This document shows positions 35,977-44,476 of a stretch of DNA of 64,000 bases, piece by piece. The stretch comes from Arthrobacter liuii (GTDB lineage: Bacteria > Actinomycetota > Actinomycetes > Actinomycetales > Micrococcaceae), in contig NZ_BMFW01000002.1 in NCBI RefSeq assembly GCF_014639275.1, positions 186,487-250,486 on the forward strand. Direction: 5' to 3'. Positions within the stretch are counted from its first letter, which is position 1. Every line of letters starts with the position of its first letter. Made by a program: the position numbers and the translations under genes. Below the pieces are notes generated by a model. That model did not search any database. It was not told the origin of the DNA and saw only the letters and a list, made by a program, of their open reading frames with translations.

Positions 35977-37005
35977 TTAAGGCTGGTGCCGCCGTCGTGC
36001 CTGTGCGGTGAGTTCGTGGGCGCCGTAGCTGTTGTCCTCGGGATTGACGGTGACGCCGGGGGCCACCAGCTGGTCGATCCGGTCCAGCACCTCGGGGGCG
36101 AGCCTGGTGTCGGCGGCCGGCAGGTAGGACTCGAGCTGTTCCATGGTGCGTGGGCCCACGATGGCGGAGGTGACGCCGGGGTGGTGGATCACGAACGCGA
36201 TGGCCAGCTCGATGAGCGTGACGCCGGCCCATTCGGCCACCTGGGCCAGTTCCTCCACGATGTCCAGCTTGCGCTGGTTGGCCGGCTGGGTCATGTCGAA
36301 CCGGGCGCTGGGGCGGGCGCTTGAGGTGGGCCGGGACGCGGAGTCCTTCCGCCACCGGCCGGAGAGCCAGCCGCCGGCCAGCGGGCTGTACGTGAGGGTG
36401 CCCATGCCATGCCGCTGGACCGTAGGGAGGACGTCCTCCTCGATGCCGCGGACCAGGATGGAGTAGGGCGGCTGCTCGGTGACGAACCGCTCCAGGTTGC
36501 GCTCGCGGGACGCCCACTGCGCCTCCACGATCTGCGAGCCCGAGTAGGACGAGGACCCGATGTAGCGGACCTTGCCCTGGCGGACCAGGTCGGTGAGCGC
36601 GCCCAGGGTCTCCTCCACGTCGGTGTCCGGGCTGGGCCGGTGCACCTGGTAGAGGTCGATGTAGTCGGTGTTCAGCCGCCGGAGCGAGTTCTCCACCTCC
36701 CGCATGATCCAGCGGCGGGAGCCGCCGCGCTGGTTGGGGTCCTTTTCATCCATCGGCATGAAGAACTTCGTGGCCAGGAAGACATCGTCGCGGCGGCCCT
36801 CCAGCGCTTCCCCAACGATCTCCTCCGATGCCCCGCCCGAGTAGACGTCCGCGGTGTCGATGAAGTTGATGCCGGCGTCCAGGGCCCGGTGGATGATGCG
36901 GGTGGCGTCGGCACGGTCGTCGTTGCCCCACGGGCCGAACATCATTGCGCCGAGGCAGAAGGGGCTGACCTGCACTCCGGTGCGGCCAAGCGGGCGGTAT
37001 TCCAT
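35977..37005 (-). CDS. Aldo-keto reductase (AKR family, ~340 residues)
   Basis: A 342-residue enzyme starting MEYRPLGRTGVQVSP; the frame further upstream belongs to the neighbouring gene. The AKR catalytic residues are visible: D in NFIDTADVYSGGASEE (with the Tyr of the tetrad), K in FLATKFFMP, and H in DLYQVHRPSPDTD. The NADPH-binding C-terminal loop is AIVGPRTMEQLE. Length and loops resemble the YajO/IolS-type reductases. It is 11 bases downstream of the next gene and 43 upstream of the SDR gene, so all three lie in one operon. Confidence 0.9.
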   Translation of the reverse strand: MEYRPLGRTGVQVSPFCLGAMMFGPWGNDDRADATRIIHRALDAGINFIDTADVYSGGASEEIVGEALEGRRDDVFLATKFFMPMDEKDPNQRGGSRRWIMREVENSLRRLNTDYIDLYQVHRPSPDTDVEETLGALTDLVRQGKVRYIGSSSYSGSQIVEAQWASRERNLERFVTEQPPYSILVRGIEEDVLPTVQRHGMGTLTYSPLAGGWLSGRWRKDSASRPTSSARPSARFDMTQPANQRKLDIVEELAQVAEWAGVTLIELAIAFVIHHPGVTSAIVGPRTMEQLESYLPAADTRLAPEVLDRIDQLVAPGVTVNPEDNSYGAHELTAQARRRHQP

Positions 37006-37016
37006 TGCTTTTCTCC

Positions 37017-37898
37017 TTAGGCTTCCGGGATGACCATGGCGAACCGCTCCGGGCGGGCCACATCCGGGTCCGGGCCGCTGCGGACGCCGGTGTCCAGCGC
37101 GTCGATGGCCGCAAGCTCCTCCGCGGACAGCTCGAAGCCGAACACGTCGAAGTTCTCCGCGATGCGGGCCGGGTTGGTGGACTTGGGGATGGCTGAGCGG
37201 CCCTGCTGCAGGTGCCAGCGCAGCATCACCTGGGCGGGGGTCTTGCCGTGGGCCTGCGCGACGGCGGCAATCGCCGGGTCCCGCATGACGTTCTTCCGGT
37301 TCTCGCCCCAGCCCGGGTAGAAGGTGATGCCGCCGATCGGCGACCATGCCTGGGTAAGGATGCCGTGTTCCGCGTCCGCGGCCTGGACGTTCCGCTGCGC
37401 GAAGTAGGGGTGCAGCTCGATCTGGTTGACGGCGGGAACCACCTCGGTTTCCGCCAGCAGCTGCTGCAGGTGGTGCGGCATGAAGTTGCTGACGCCGATG
37501 GCCCGCACGCGCCCGTCCTTGAGCAGGGTTTCCAGCGCCCTGTACGCGGCGATGGTCTTCTCGAACCGGTCGGGGGCGGGCTGGTGCAGGATGAGCAGGT
37601 CCAGCTGGTCCACGCCGAGCTTGCCGACTGCCTTGTCCCAGGCATGCAGCGCCTCGTCGTAGCCGTAGTCGCTGACCCAGACTTTCGTCTCCAAGAAGAC
37701 GTCGGACCTGGCCAGTCCGGACCGGCGGATCCCTTCGCCCACCTCCCGCTCATTGCCGTACGCGGCGGCGGTGTCGATGTGCCGGTAGCCCACCTCGAGC
37801 GCTGTCTGGACGGCCGCCGTCGTCTCTTCCGGGGGACTTTGGAAGACGCCCAGGCCGAGGGCGGGCATTGTGATTCCATTGTTGAGCTTGAGTTCCAT
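37017..37898 (-). CDS. Aldo-keto reductase, 2,5-diketo-D-gluconate reductase type
   Basis: A 293-residue AKR. The tetrad is Asp and Tyr in YRHIDTAAAYGNEREVGEGIR, Lys in FLETKVWVSDYGYD and His in LLILHQPAP. The NADPH loop is AIPKSTNPARIAENFDVFGFEL. The shape matches AKR5-type reductases acting on diketogluconate or small aldehydes. The ATG at 37898 (MELKLNNG) is chosen over 37904 because GAAGG then lies seven bases upstream. It is the first gene of the leftward carbonyl-reductase operon and divergent from an XRE regulator. Confidence 0.9.
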   Translation of the reverse strand: MELKLNNGITMPALGLGVFQSPPEETTAAVQTALEVGYRHIDTAAAYGNEREVGEGIRRSGLARSDVFLETKVWVSDYGYDEALHAWDKAVGKLGVDQLDLLILHQPAPDRFEKTIAAYRALETLLKDGRVRAIGVSNFMPHHLQQLLAETEVVPAVNQIELHPYFAQRNVQAADAEHGILTQAWSPIGGITFYPGWGENRKNVMRDPAIAAVAQAHGKTPAQVMLRWHLQQGRSAIPKSTNPARIAENFDVFGFELSAEELAAIDALDTGVRSGPDPDVARPERFAMVIPEA

Positions 37899-37936
37899 AA
37901 CCATGCCTTCACGCTATTTGGGTCCGCGGGTTTGTG

Positions 37937-37957
37937 GGAGGGCTTGCCAGTCCCTCC
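37937..37957. promoter_or_regulatory. Inverted repeat in the divergent AKR-regulator gap
   Basis: GGAGGG (37937-37942) and CCCTCC (37952-37957) are separated by nine bases. The 92-bp gap separates the AKR operon from the XRE-family regulator gene, which is the likely ligand of this site. Confidence 0.5.
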
Positions 37958-37990
37958 TTCACTTTTTCGGGCGGGCGTACCGTTGGAGCC

Positions 37991-38869
37991 ATGACCAACA
38001 GCGATGACGTGCGGAAATTCCTGGCTTCCCGCCGCGCGCGGCTCACCCCGGAGGACGCCGGGCTGCCCGCGTACGGCGGCAACCGGCGGGTGGCGGGGCT
38101 GCGCCGCGAGGAGGTGGCCATGCTCGCCGGGATGAGCATCGACTACTACATCCGGCTGGAGCGCGGGAACCTTTCAGGTGCGTCGGACAGCGTCCTCGAG
38201 GCGTTGGCGCGCGCGTTGCAGCTGGACGACGCCGAGACGGCCCACCTTTTCGACCTGGCCCGCGCGGCCTCCGCGGCTCCGCGGGCGCGCCGCAAGCGGA
38301 GCCCGCGGGCGGTCCGGCCCAGCGTGCAGCGTGTCATCGATGCGATTACCGCGGCGCCGGCCTGGGTCCGGAACGACCGCGGCGATGTGCTGGCGTCCAA
38401 CGAGCTGGGCCGGGCGCTGTATCTGGAGATGATGGCCGACGGCGGCACCCCGCCCAACAGTGCCCGGTTTACCTTCCTGAGCCCGAAGTCGCGGGAGTTC
38501 TTTGCCGACTGGGAGCGGGCGGCGGACGACATCGTGGCTGTCCTGCGGTCAACGGCAGGGAAGAACCCGTACGACAAGGATCTGTCCGATTTGATCGGCG
38601 AGCTGTCAACGCGCAGCGAGGAGTTCCGCGCCCGGTGGGCGCGGCACGATGTGAAGTACCACCGCACCGGCCGCAAACGCCTCCACCATTCCGTGGTGGG
38701 GGACCTGGACCTCACTTACGAGGCGCTCGAGCTCCCCGCGGATCCGGGCCTGCGCATCAACATTTACACCGCCGAACCCGGCTCGCCGTCCGGGGACGCC
38801 CTCAAGGTCCTGGCCAGCTGGGCGGCCACGCAGCAGGCCGCCGGGGTGCCGGTCCAGGAGAAGAACTGA
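37991..38869 (+). CDS. XRE-family regulator with MmyB-like ligand-binding domain
   Basis: A 292-residue regulator. The N-terminal HTH is RRVAGLRREEVAMLAGMSIDYYIRLERGNLSGASDSVLEALARALQLD. The C-terminal ~170 residues form the MmyB-like PAS/ligand domain, with SVQRVIDAITAAPAWVRNDRGDVLASN and a conserved fatty-acid-binding-like core. Such regulators often sit next to, and control, short-chain dehydrogenase or aldo-keto reductase genes, exactly as here. The ATG at 37991 is preferred to the frame beginning at 37934, which overlaps the operator. Confidence 0.88.
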   Translation: MTNSDDVRKFLASRRARLTPEDAGLPAYGGNRRVAGLRREEVAMLAGMSIDYYIRLERGNLSGASDSVLEALARALQLDDAETAHLFDLARAASAAPRARRKRSPRAVRPSVQRVIDAITAAPAWVRNDRGDVLASNELGRALYLEMMADGGTPPNSARFTFLSPKSREFFADWERAADDIVAVLRSTAGKNPYDKDLSDLIGELSTRSEEFRARWARHDVKYHRTGRKRLHHSVVGDLDLTYEALELPADPGLRINIYTAEPGSPSGDALKVLASWAATQQAAGVPVQEKN

Positions 38870-38903
38870 GCCTATTCCCGCGACACGGCACGGCACGGCC
38901 AGA

Positions 38904-39275
38904 TCAGTGTTCCGCCCTCAGCCACGCCATCGCCTCGTCCATCGAGGTGAAGAATCGTGTGGGGTGCACCGGCTTGTGCCGCCCCGTGTAGAAGTCGGCC
39001 AGGGTCTGGTCCACGGGGGATGCGCCCACTACTGCCGCACGTGCCAGCGGCCAGGTTCCGGCAAAAGCTTTCAGGGCTCCTTGATCGATCCACGCCACGC
39101 CCGTGATCTCGGCAAGCAGCGGAAGGGTCCGGCCGGCGCTGAGGACCTGGGCGCGCTTCATCAATGCCCTGGCGTCGCGTTCCGTCACCACATCCCCGGG
39201 CGCCCACTTCAGGTGCAGCAATTCCCCCTCGAGCTCGATGGTTCCGGTGACGTCGTCATCGCCTTGGTCTGTCAT
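38904..39275 (-). CDS. STAS/SpoIIAA-like (SEC14-type) small protein
   Basis: A 123-residue protein starting MTDQGDDDVTGTIELEGELLHLKW. The strand-helix order (RTLPLLAEITGVAWIDQGALKAFAG and RAAVVGASPVDQTLADFYTGRHKPVHPTRFFTSMDEAMAWL) resembles the STAS/SpoIIAA-like family found across actinobacteria, whose function is unknown. The upstream frame to 39371 lacks a ribosome site and reads through a repeat. It is isolated, between an XRE regulator and the S53 protease. Confidence 0.65.
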   Translation of the reverse strand: MTDQGDDDVTGTIELEGELLHLKWAPGDVVTERDARALMKRAQVLSAGRTLPLLAEITGVAWIDQGALKAFAGTWPLARAAVVGASPVDQTLADFYTGRHKPVHPTRFFTSMDEAMAWLRAEH

Positions 39276-39325
39276 GCCTTCTACTGTGCTGCTGATCGCG
39301 CGGACACGCCAAAAAGGGGAAGCGG

Positions 39326-39349
39326 AAAGCACGACGGCGGCCCGCACCA
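39326..39349. repeat. 24-bp dispersed repeat, copy 1
   Basis: AAAGCACGACGGCGGC then CCGCACCA. It matches 44436-44459 at 23 of 24 bases. It lies in the gap between the STAS-like and S53 protease genes, and GGCGGCCC/GGGCCGCC at 39336-39365 can form a stem. Confidence 0.6.
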
Positions 39350-39416
39350 AAAGGATAGGGCCGCCGGGCATACACGGGAGGACTCAGCCGTGGAAGTCTC
39401 TGACTCGGCGCAGGGT

Positions 39417-40997
39417 CTATATCCCGGATTTGATTGCTGTGAGCAGGGCTGTCCCGTCGGGGCTGCCGAGTCCGGTGCAGGGGTCCCAGCCGGCGGCCGC
39501 CTGATATGTGCCGTTGTTTCCGGCGGTGACGTCGTGGAACCCATTCCTCAGGCTGTAGAGCAGTGGCTGGATTTGTCCGAATCGTTTGCCCGTGTCTTGG
39601 GCGAGGAGGGCGATCAGTGCTGCCCAGAGTGGAGCGACGGCGCTTGTCCCGCCGATGACCATGTCTTTGCCGTCGACTCTGACCCTGTATCCGGTCTGTG
39701 GGTCGGCGACGCCGCTGACGTCCGGGACGCCGCGGCCGTGGCCTGCGGCTGTGGGTTTTGGAGCCGGCGGGTGGTGCCGGTTGTGGGAGGGGAGGTGCTT
39801 TTGCCAGGCCGGGGCGGGGAAGGCGTCGCTGTAGCCGCCGCCTGTGGCTGAGTGTGGCCCGTCGTTCCAGACGGTTTCTGATCTGATGGTTCCTGTGGCC
39901 GAGTCGGCATCGAGGCGGGTGCCGCCGCACGCCAGTACGTGTGGGCTTGCGGCTGGAAAGTCCGCGTGGTCTTTGCCGTCAGTGGCCCCGTCGGCGCTGC
40001 CGTTGTCTCCTGCCGCCGCGGTGACCGTCACGCCCAGCGCGGAGGCGTCTGCGAGGGCCTGGTCCATTGCGGTCCGCGCCTGCGCGGTCCATTCGTCCTC
40101 ATTCTGGCCCCAGCTGATGCTGATCGACGCCGGTGCCGGGGTTGCGTGGGAGGCGTTGATAACCGCGTCAAGGAACCCGGCGTCGGTGTTCGGTGCGAAG
40201 TACACGAGGATCTCTGCCCTGGGCGCCAGCGCGCCGACCACTTCGATGTCGAGCAGCACTTCACCGTCTGCGCCGGTCGGATCCTGTCCGGGCTGGTTGG
40301 CGGCGCCGTCAACGCCCACTGCGGTGACCTTCGGGCCCGTGATCCCCAGAGCCGAGAAATAGGCGTCCAGGTCTGCCTGCCCGAAGCCGCCGCCGAGTTC
40401 GATGATGGCCACAACCTGGCCGCTGCCGTCGGTGCCTGCAGGGAAGTTGTATATCTTGGCAAGTTCCGGCGGTGTGTAGCTGGTGCCTGCTGCAGCGTTC
40501 GGGATCGCCCGGAATTGCGCCCGGGCCTGGGGCCGGTCGTCAAGGCCCAGGACGGCGGTGACGATCCCGTCCAGTTCCGCCGGGATCTGCAGGCCTCCGG
40601 TCCGGTGCCGATGGGTGATGTCGTGGCCGTGCGGCCCACTGCTGGTCACCTCCTCCAAGCTGGTGCCGAAGATTGTGCTCAGCTGTTTCACGGTTCCTCC
40701 CAGCCTGAGGCGGCGGGAGGCTGGGTCGGCATGGATGATGTCGGCTCCCAGCCGTGTGAACGTCTCGATGGCAAGGTTCACGTCGGCGGCGGAGGCCCCG
40801 TGCCGGGCCGTCAGCTCCTCCTTGGTCATCGGTTCGGCAGGCATCTCCGTCAACGGTTCCTGGCGGCGCAGGATCACCGTCACCTCAATCCTGCGCGAAG
40901 GATCAACGGGCCCGTGCGCGGCTTGGATGCGTGCCGCTGCCGGACGGTCGGAACCGGCAAGCGGAACGCGGTTCGGGGTGGTGTTTTCTTCAGACAT
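39417..40997 (-). CDS. Sedolisin (S53) family serine-carboxyl peptidase with pro-kumamolisin domain
   Basis: A 526-residue protein. The pro-domain (about 1-165) carries the kumamolisin-activation pattern, and the peptidase (about 175-526) has the acid/serine triad: Glu and Asp in GEVLLDIEVV (E-x3-D), Asp in AAGDNGSADGA (oxyanion) and Ser in GGTSAVAPLWAAL. The tail DVTAGNNGTYQAAAGWDPCTGLGSPDG holds the Ca2+ site. It is an acid-active endopeptidase. No signal peptide is visible, which is usual in this subfamily. The tail reappears, decayed, at 47846-47932. Confidence 0.9.
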   Translation of the reverse strand: MSEENTTPNRVPLAGSDRPAAARIQAAHGPVDPSRRIEVTVILRRQEPLTEMPAEPMTKEELTARHGASAADVNLAIETFTRLGADIIHADPASRRLRLGGTVKQLSTIFGTSLEEVTSSGPHGHDITHRHRTGGLQIPAELDGIVTAVLGLDDRPQARAQFRAIPNAAAGTSYTPPELAKIYNFPAGTDGSGQVVAIIELGGGFGQADLDAYFSALGITGPKVTAVGVDGAANQPGQDPTGADGEVLLDIEVVGALAPRAEILVYFAPNTDAGFLDAVINASHATPAPASISISWGQNEDEWTAQARTAMDQALADASALGVTVTAAAGDNGSADGATDGKDHADFPAASPHVLACGGTRLDADSATGTIRSETVWNDGPHSATGGGYSDAFPAPAWQKHLPSHNRHHPPAPKPTAAGHGRGVPDVSGVADPQTGYRVRVDGKDMVIGGTSAVAPLWAALIALLAQDTGKRFGQIQPLLYSLRNGFHDVTAGNNGTYQAAAGWDPCTGLGSPDGTALLTAIKSGI

Positions 40998-41028
40998 GGA
41001 AATGCTCCATCCGTAAGACGGTCATCGT

Positions 41029-42162
41029 TCAGGGCTTCGTTGTAGTCAGGGGAACGTCATTGGGCGGCGGGAGCGTGCCGCCGCCGCGTAACATCACCGG
41101 GGTCACCGGAGTTGATGTCGCCACGGGCGGTGCCGGCAGCGGTTTGGAATTGCGGGGAGGCTGGGGAGGGCCAGGAAGGGTGATTTTCGCACCGTAGGCG
41201 GGGGGTGCGGGGTTGTGCAGTGCGGGGTCAACCAGGTCTGCGAGACCAGGATCGTTGTCAACGCGGTCCACACCCAGCTTCGGCAGTCCGAGCAGCTGCA
41301 TCACCGTTTTCGGGATGCCGGCGTGATTGGACCAGCGGCTGTCGATGCCCGGCTTGACCGCCCCGCCGAACATGATCAGCGGGACGCGCGGACCATACGC
41401 GAGCTGTACCCCGTCCGGGGTGTGTTCGACGTTCGGGGTGGCAACGTGATCATCCCAGCCGCCCCAGTCATCCCAAGTGAGCAGGAACACCGTATCGTCC
41501 CAGCCGCCGGCTTTGACAACCGCGTCCACGGACTCCCAGATTTTGTTCATCCCGATGGTAACGTCGGCGGTCGGATGTTCGTCTTCGGGCGAGTTGTGCC
41601 ACAGGTATGTCAGCGGCGGCAGTTTCCCGGCGGCAGCGTCAGCGACGAAATGCGCATTGGGAATGAGGTTCTTCGAGCCGTTGAGTTGCTTGTAGAAGCC
41701 GGCCGGGTAGTTATTGGTGCCGGTGTAGCAGGCCCAGCCGATTCCGGCGTCGGCCGCGAGCCCAGGGACGGAGGGCATGTCCCACAGGGGCGGTGGCTGG
41801 GTCCTGGACGGATTGCGCAGGGTCGGCGACTGACCCCCGACGATCAACAGATGGTTTGGTGTGGAATTGGTGCCGAAGCCACTGCAGTGGTTTTCCAGGA
41901 AGGCCCCCGTCAGTGCCAAGTACGCGTAGAACGGGACGACGGTCGCGGTGTCGAACTGGGTGCGGGTTGCCTTGTGCTGACCTGTGAGCCACCGGTAGTA
42001 GGCATGCCGGTCGTGGGGCTGATCGGATGCAGGCGGGTTGGCCTGAATCGGCCAGTCGGACGACACGTTGGCCCCATACGGGGCCAGGCCCCGGAAATAG
42101 TTGTCGGTTGTATGGTTTTCCTGAATCATCAGCACCACGCGCTTGATTCTGCTGCCAGCCAT
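41029..42162 (-). CDS. Alkaline-phosphatase-superfamily phosphoesterase (phospholipase C / acid phosphatase type)
   Basis: A 377-residue protein starting MAGSRIKRVVLMIQENHTTDNYFRGLAPYGA. This is the metal-binding ENHTTDNYFRG motif of bacterial phosphoesterases and phospholipase C-like proteins. TLRN, HPTADVTIGMNKIW, LTWDDWGGWDDHV and RVPLIMFGGAV complete the metal and substrate sites. The C-terminus is Pro-rich. There is no signal peptide at this start, so either it is cytoplasmic or the start is wrong. It is related in fold, not closely in sequence, to the C-terminal half of the protein at 32071. Confidence 0.82.
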   Translation of the reverse strand: MAGSRIKRVVLMIQENHTTDNYFRGLAPYGANVSSDWPIQANPPASDQPHDRHAYYRWLTGQHKATRTQFDTATVVPFYAYLALTGAFLENHCSGFGTNSTPNHLLIVGGQSPTLRNPSRTQPPPLWDMPSVPGLAADAGIGWACYTGTNNYPAGFYKQLNGSKNLIPNAHFVADAAAGKLPPLTYLWHNSPEDEHPTADVTIGMNKIWESVDAVVKAGGWDDTVFLLTWDDWGGWDDHVATPNVEHTPDGVQLAYGPRVPLIMFGGAVKPGIDSRWSNHAGIPKTVMQLLGLPKLGVDRVDNDPGLADLVDPALHNPAPPAYGAKITLPGPPQPPRNSKPLPAPPVATSTPVTPVMLRGGGTLPPPNDVPLTTTKP

Positions 42163-42382
42163 GACATCCCCGTTTCCTCGGCCCGAACACCGGACACCTG
42201 ATCGATTACCACCGACCCTATGCCCAAAGCTGGCGTCTGCAGGGGGACCATGGCTGCCTTTAAGGAAGAATTAACCTTCACCCCCGCCTTCATGAGCGCG
42301 CACCGGCTGACTGTGCATGCCCTCGTTCAGGCTCTCAACGCATCCCCTTCCACAACCCGGGTCGCTGTCCCCACGGGCTGGC

Positions 42383-43198
42383 TCAGGCGGTGAAGAAGCC
42401 CCTGAGCTGGGTGGCGATGGCAGCGGCGGAGACCTGGTGGGTTTGGCCTTCGAGGACTCGGTGTTCGCTGCCGGCGACGGCTCCCGCGATCGCCTTTTGC
42501 CCCTGGGCCATGGGGGCGCCGGCTTTTCCTCCGACCATGACCAGGGTAGGCGCGGTGATGGTGCGGAGCCGCTCCAGCGGGGCCACGAAGTTGTTGGTCA
42601 CCCGGGTTTCGTAGGGCAGGGTGTTGGCCGCCGCGATCTGCTTCTTCCACACGCCGGGCATGAGGCGCAGGAGGTAGGGGAGGAAGGCCGGCGCTCCCAC
42701 CATTTTGACCAGGAAATAGGACACAGCGCTGCCGCGCTTGCCTTCCCGAAGGAGGGCTTCCAGGTGCTCGCGGTGGCTCCCCGGAGTCCCGTCCGAGCCC
42801 TGGACGCCGGTGTAGGGTGCCTCGTAGGTGGCAAGGCCCCGCATGGGGACTCCCGCTGCGGCAGCCTCAAGGGCCAGGGCGGCGCCGGAGGAGATCCCGT
42901 AAACGTACGGGCTGCCGCCCGCCTCAGTCAGCACTGCCTGGAGATCCTCGATCTCGCGTTCGGTGGCGTAGGGCATGGTCTCACCGCTGTCACCGCGCCC
43001 GCGGCGGTCGTAGAAGTACACCGTGAAGGCATCCTTCAGTTCATTCGCCAGAGCACGTGAGGGCCCGAAGTTCCGGCCGCAGAAGGCTCCATCCACCAGG
43101 ACCAGGCTGGGTCCGGTCCCCATCCGCTCGACGCTGAGGGAGGTGCCGTCCGGCGCCACCACGTTGAAGACGGTGCCGGTTTCCTGGGTTTTTGTCAT
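42383..43198 (-). CDS. Alpha/beta-fold hydrolase
   Basis: A 271-residue hydrolase. The core begins GTGPSLVLVDGAF, the nucleophile elbow is YGISSGAAL (Ser in G-x-S-x-G), the acid is expected near APTLVMVGGKAGAPMAQGQ, and the histidine is in VLEGQTHQVS. It resembles the haloperoxidase/esterase-like hydrolases that have a GISSG elbow. Substrate unknown. Isolated, with short gaps on both sides. Confidence 0.88.
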   Translation of the reverse strand: MTKTQETGTVFNVVAPDGTSLSVERMGTGPSLVLVDGAFCGRNFGPSRALANELKDAFTVYFYDRRGRGDSGETMPYATEREIEDLQAVLTEAGGSPYVYGISSGAALALEAAAAGVPMRGLATYEAPYTGVQGSDGTPGSHREHLEALLREGKRGSAVSYFLVKMVGAPAFLPYLLRLMPGVWKKQIAAANTLPYETRVTNNFVAPLERLRTITAPTLVMVGGKAGAPMAQGQKAIAGAVAGSEHRVLEGQTHQVSAAAIATQLRGFFTA

Positions 43199-43261
43199 CG
43201 CATTGCTCCATTCAGTGGCGGGTCGCGTGGGCAGATCAGGGTTTCGGGTCAGGCTAGCGGG

Positions 43262-43903
43262 TCAGGCTGCCAGATGGAACGTGTCCGCGAAGCGGTGGAG
43301 GAGGTTCCCCCGGCCGCTCAGCACCTGGACCACGCCGGTTTCGATGGCGCAGTCGGGGGCGATTTCGCCGGCGATGAGCCGGCGGATGCCCGGCCCGCTG
43401 GCGAAGGCGAGGTCGGCCACGCCGTCGCCGCGCCTGACGTCCAGGCGGGTGCCATCCACCCGGATCAGGAGTTCAGTGGAACCGAAGTGCGCCGCGTAGG
43501 CGGTGGCTGGCAGGCTTGCGGCCACGTCGGGCCGGAAGGTGGTGCGCAGGTCCATGGTCATCGAATCAGGGGTGATGATCTGTTCGTCGCGGGGATCGCC
43601 CATCGTTTTGAAGCCCCAGGCACCCAGCGCGAGGATGACGGGTTCCAGCTCGCGGCCGTAGGGCGTCAGTTCGTAGACGATCACGCGGGAGCGGGGCGCC
43701 CGCCTGATGACCCCGGCGGCCTGCAGTTCCTTGAGCCGCGCGGCCAGGATGTTGCTCGGGATGCGGGGGAGCCCGGCGGCGAGCTCCCCGTAGCGGCGCG
43801 GCCCCACCAGCAGGTCACGGACAATCAGGAGGGCCCACCGCTCGCCCACGATCTCCATGGCCTGCGTAATACCGGAGTACTGCCCGTAGTCGCGTGCGGC
43901 CAT
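43262..43903 (-). CDS. HxlR-type MarR-like regulator with C-terminal extension
   Basis: A 213-residue protein starting MAARDYGQYSGITQAMEIVGERWALLIVRDLLVGPRRYGELAAGLPRIPSNILAARLKELQAAGVI. This is the complete HxlR winged helix (about residues 1-100). The C-terminal ~100 residues are an SCP2-like domain that may bind a lipid or other ligand. It lies 5 bases downstream of the VOC gene, and the two form a unit reading leftwards. It probably controls the VOC gene itself. Confidence 0.85.
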   Translation of the reverse strand: MAARDYGQYSGITQAMEIVGERWALLIVRDLLVGPRRYGELAAGLPRIPSNILAARLKELQAAGVIRRAPRSRVIVYELTPYGRELEPVILALGAWGFKTMGDPRDEQIITPDSMTMDLRTTFRPDVAASLPATAYAAHFGSTELLIRVDGTRLDVRRGDGVADLAFASGPGIRRLIAGEIAPDCAIETGVVQVLSGRGNLLHRFADTFHLAA

Positions 43904-43908
43904 GAACC

Positions 43909-44346
43909 TCAGGCCTGCTGGTTCATGAAGGCTTCGGGTCCCTGTTGGGCGGCCGTGGGGTCCATGAATCCGAACTCCAGGATGTTGCCGTCGGGGTCCG
44001 TGAGCTGGCGCTGGTACATGAAGCCGTAATCGGAAGTGGGCTGCGCCTCCGAGCCGCCGGCCGCGAGGCCGCTGGCCATGCTGGCGTCCACGGCATCCCG
44101 GCTGTCCAGGAAGACCGCGGTGGTGGCTGAAACTGTCGCCGAGGGGTCGCCGATGGGACGCTCGCTGAAGGTCTGGAAGTACTCGCGGACCAGGAGCATG
44201 AAGTAACTGTGGTCTTCCTCCACCACCACGCAGGCCGCGTTGTGGTCCGTGAAGAGCGGGTTGATGGTGAACCCTACCGCCGTGTAGAACGCCTTGGCGC
44301 GCTCCAGGTCGGTCACCGGCAGGTTGACGAACATTGCGGTCATCAT
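43909..44346 (-). CDS. VOC-family (glyoxalase/bleomycin-resistance-like) protein
   Basis: A 145-residue VOC protein: MMTAMFVNLPVTDLERAKAFYTAVGFTINPLFTDHNAACVVVEEDHSYFMLL at the N-terminus, then a second betaalphabetabetabeta unit ending in LTDPDGNILEFGFMDPTA. The metal-binding residues of the active VOC fold (Glu/His at the strand ends) are partly preserved. The reaction is unknown; dioxygenase or antibiotic sequestration is possible. It is the first gene of the leftward VOC-HxlR pair. Confidence 0.85.
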   Translation of the reverse strand: MMTAMFVNLPVTDLERAKAFYTAVGFTINPLFTDHNAACVVVEEDHSYFMLLVREYFQTFSERPIGDPSATVSATTAVFLDSRDAVDASMASGLAAGGSEAQPTSDYGFMYQRQLTDPDGNILEFGFMDPTAAQQGPEAFMNQQA

Positions 44347-44435
44347 GGTCTCTTTTCCAGAAAGGTGCTGACAGCTCTGATACTTGCAAAAAACAAGTCA
44401 ACCGTCAATACCCCGGCTACCCGCCAACGCAACGC

Positions 44436-44459
44436 AAAGCACGACGGCGGCACGCACCA
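44436..44459. repeat. 24-bp dispersed repeat, copy 2
   Basis: AAAGCACGACGGCGGC then ACGCACCA, one base different from 39326-39349. It lies in the 130-bp gap between the VOC and sensor-kinase genes. No flanking target duplication is visible. Confidence 0.6.
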
Positions 44460-44476
44460 CAGCGGTCAGCCCCGGG

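Noticed and set aside
41029..42162. Signal peptide on the phosphoesterase
   Set aside because: The ENHTTDNYF motif begins at residue 15, leaving no room for a leader at this start.
42259..42275. TTTAAG-N5-ATTAAC upstream of the phosphoesterase gene at 42162, like the PmrA-type box
   Set aside because: The second hexamer deviates at the last base and the position (about 100 bases upstream) is not special; one such match by chance is plausible.
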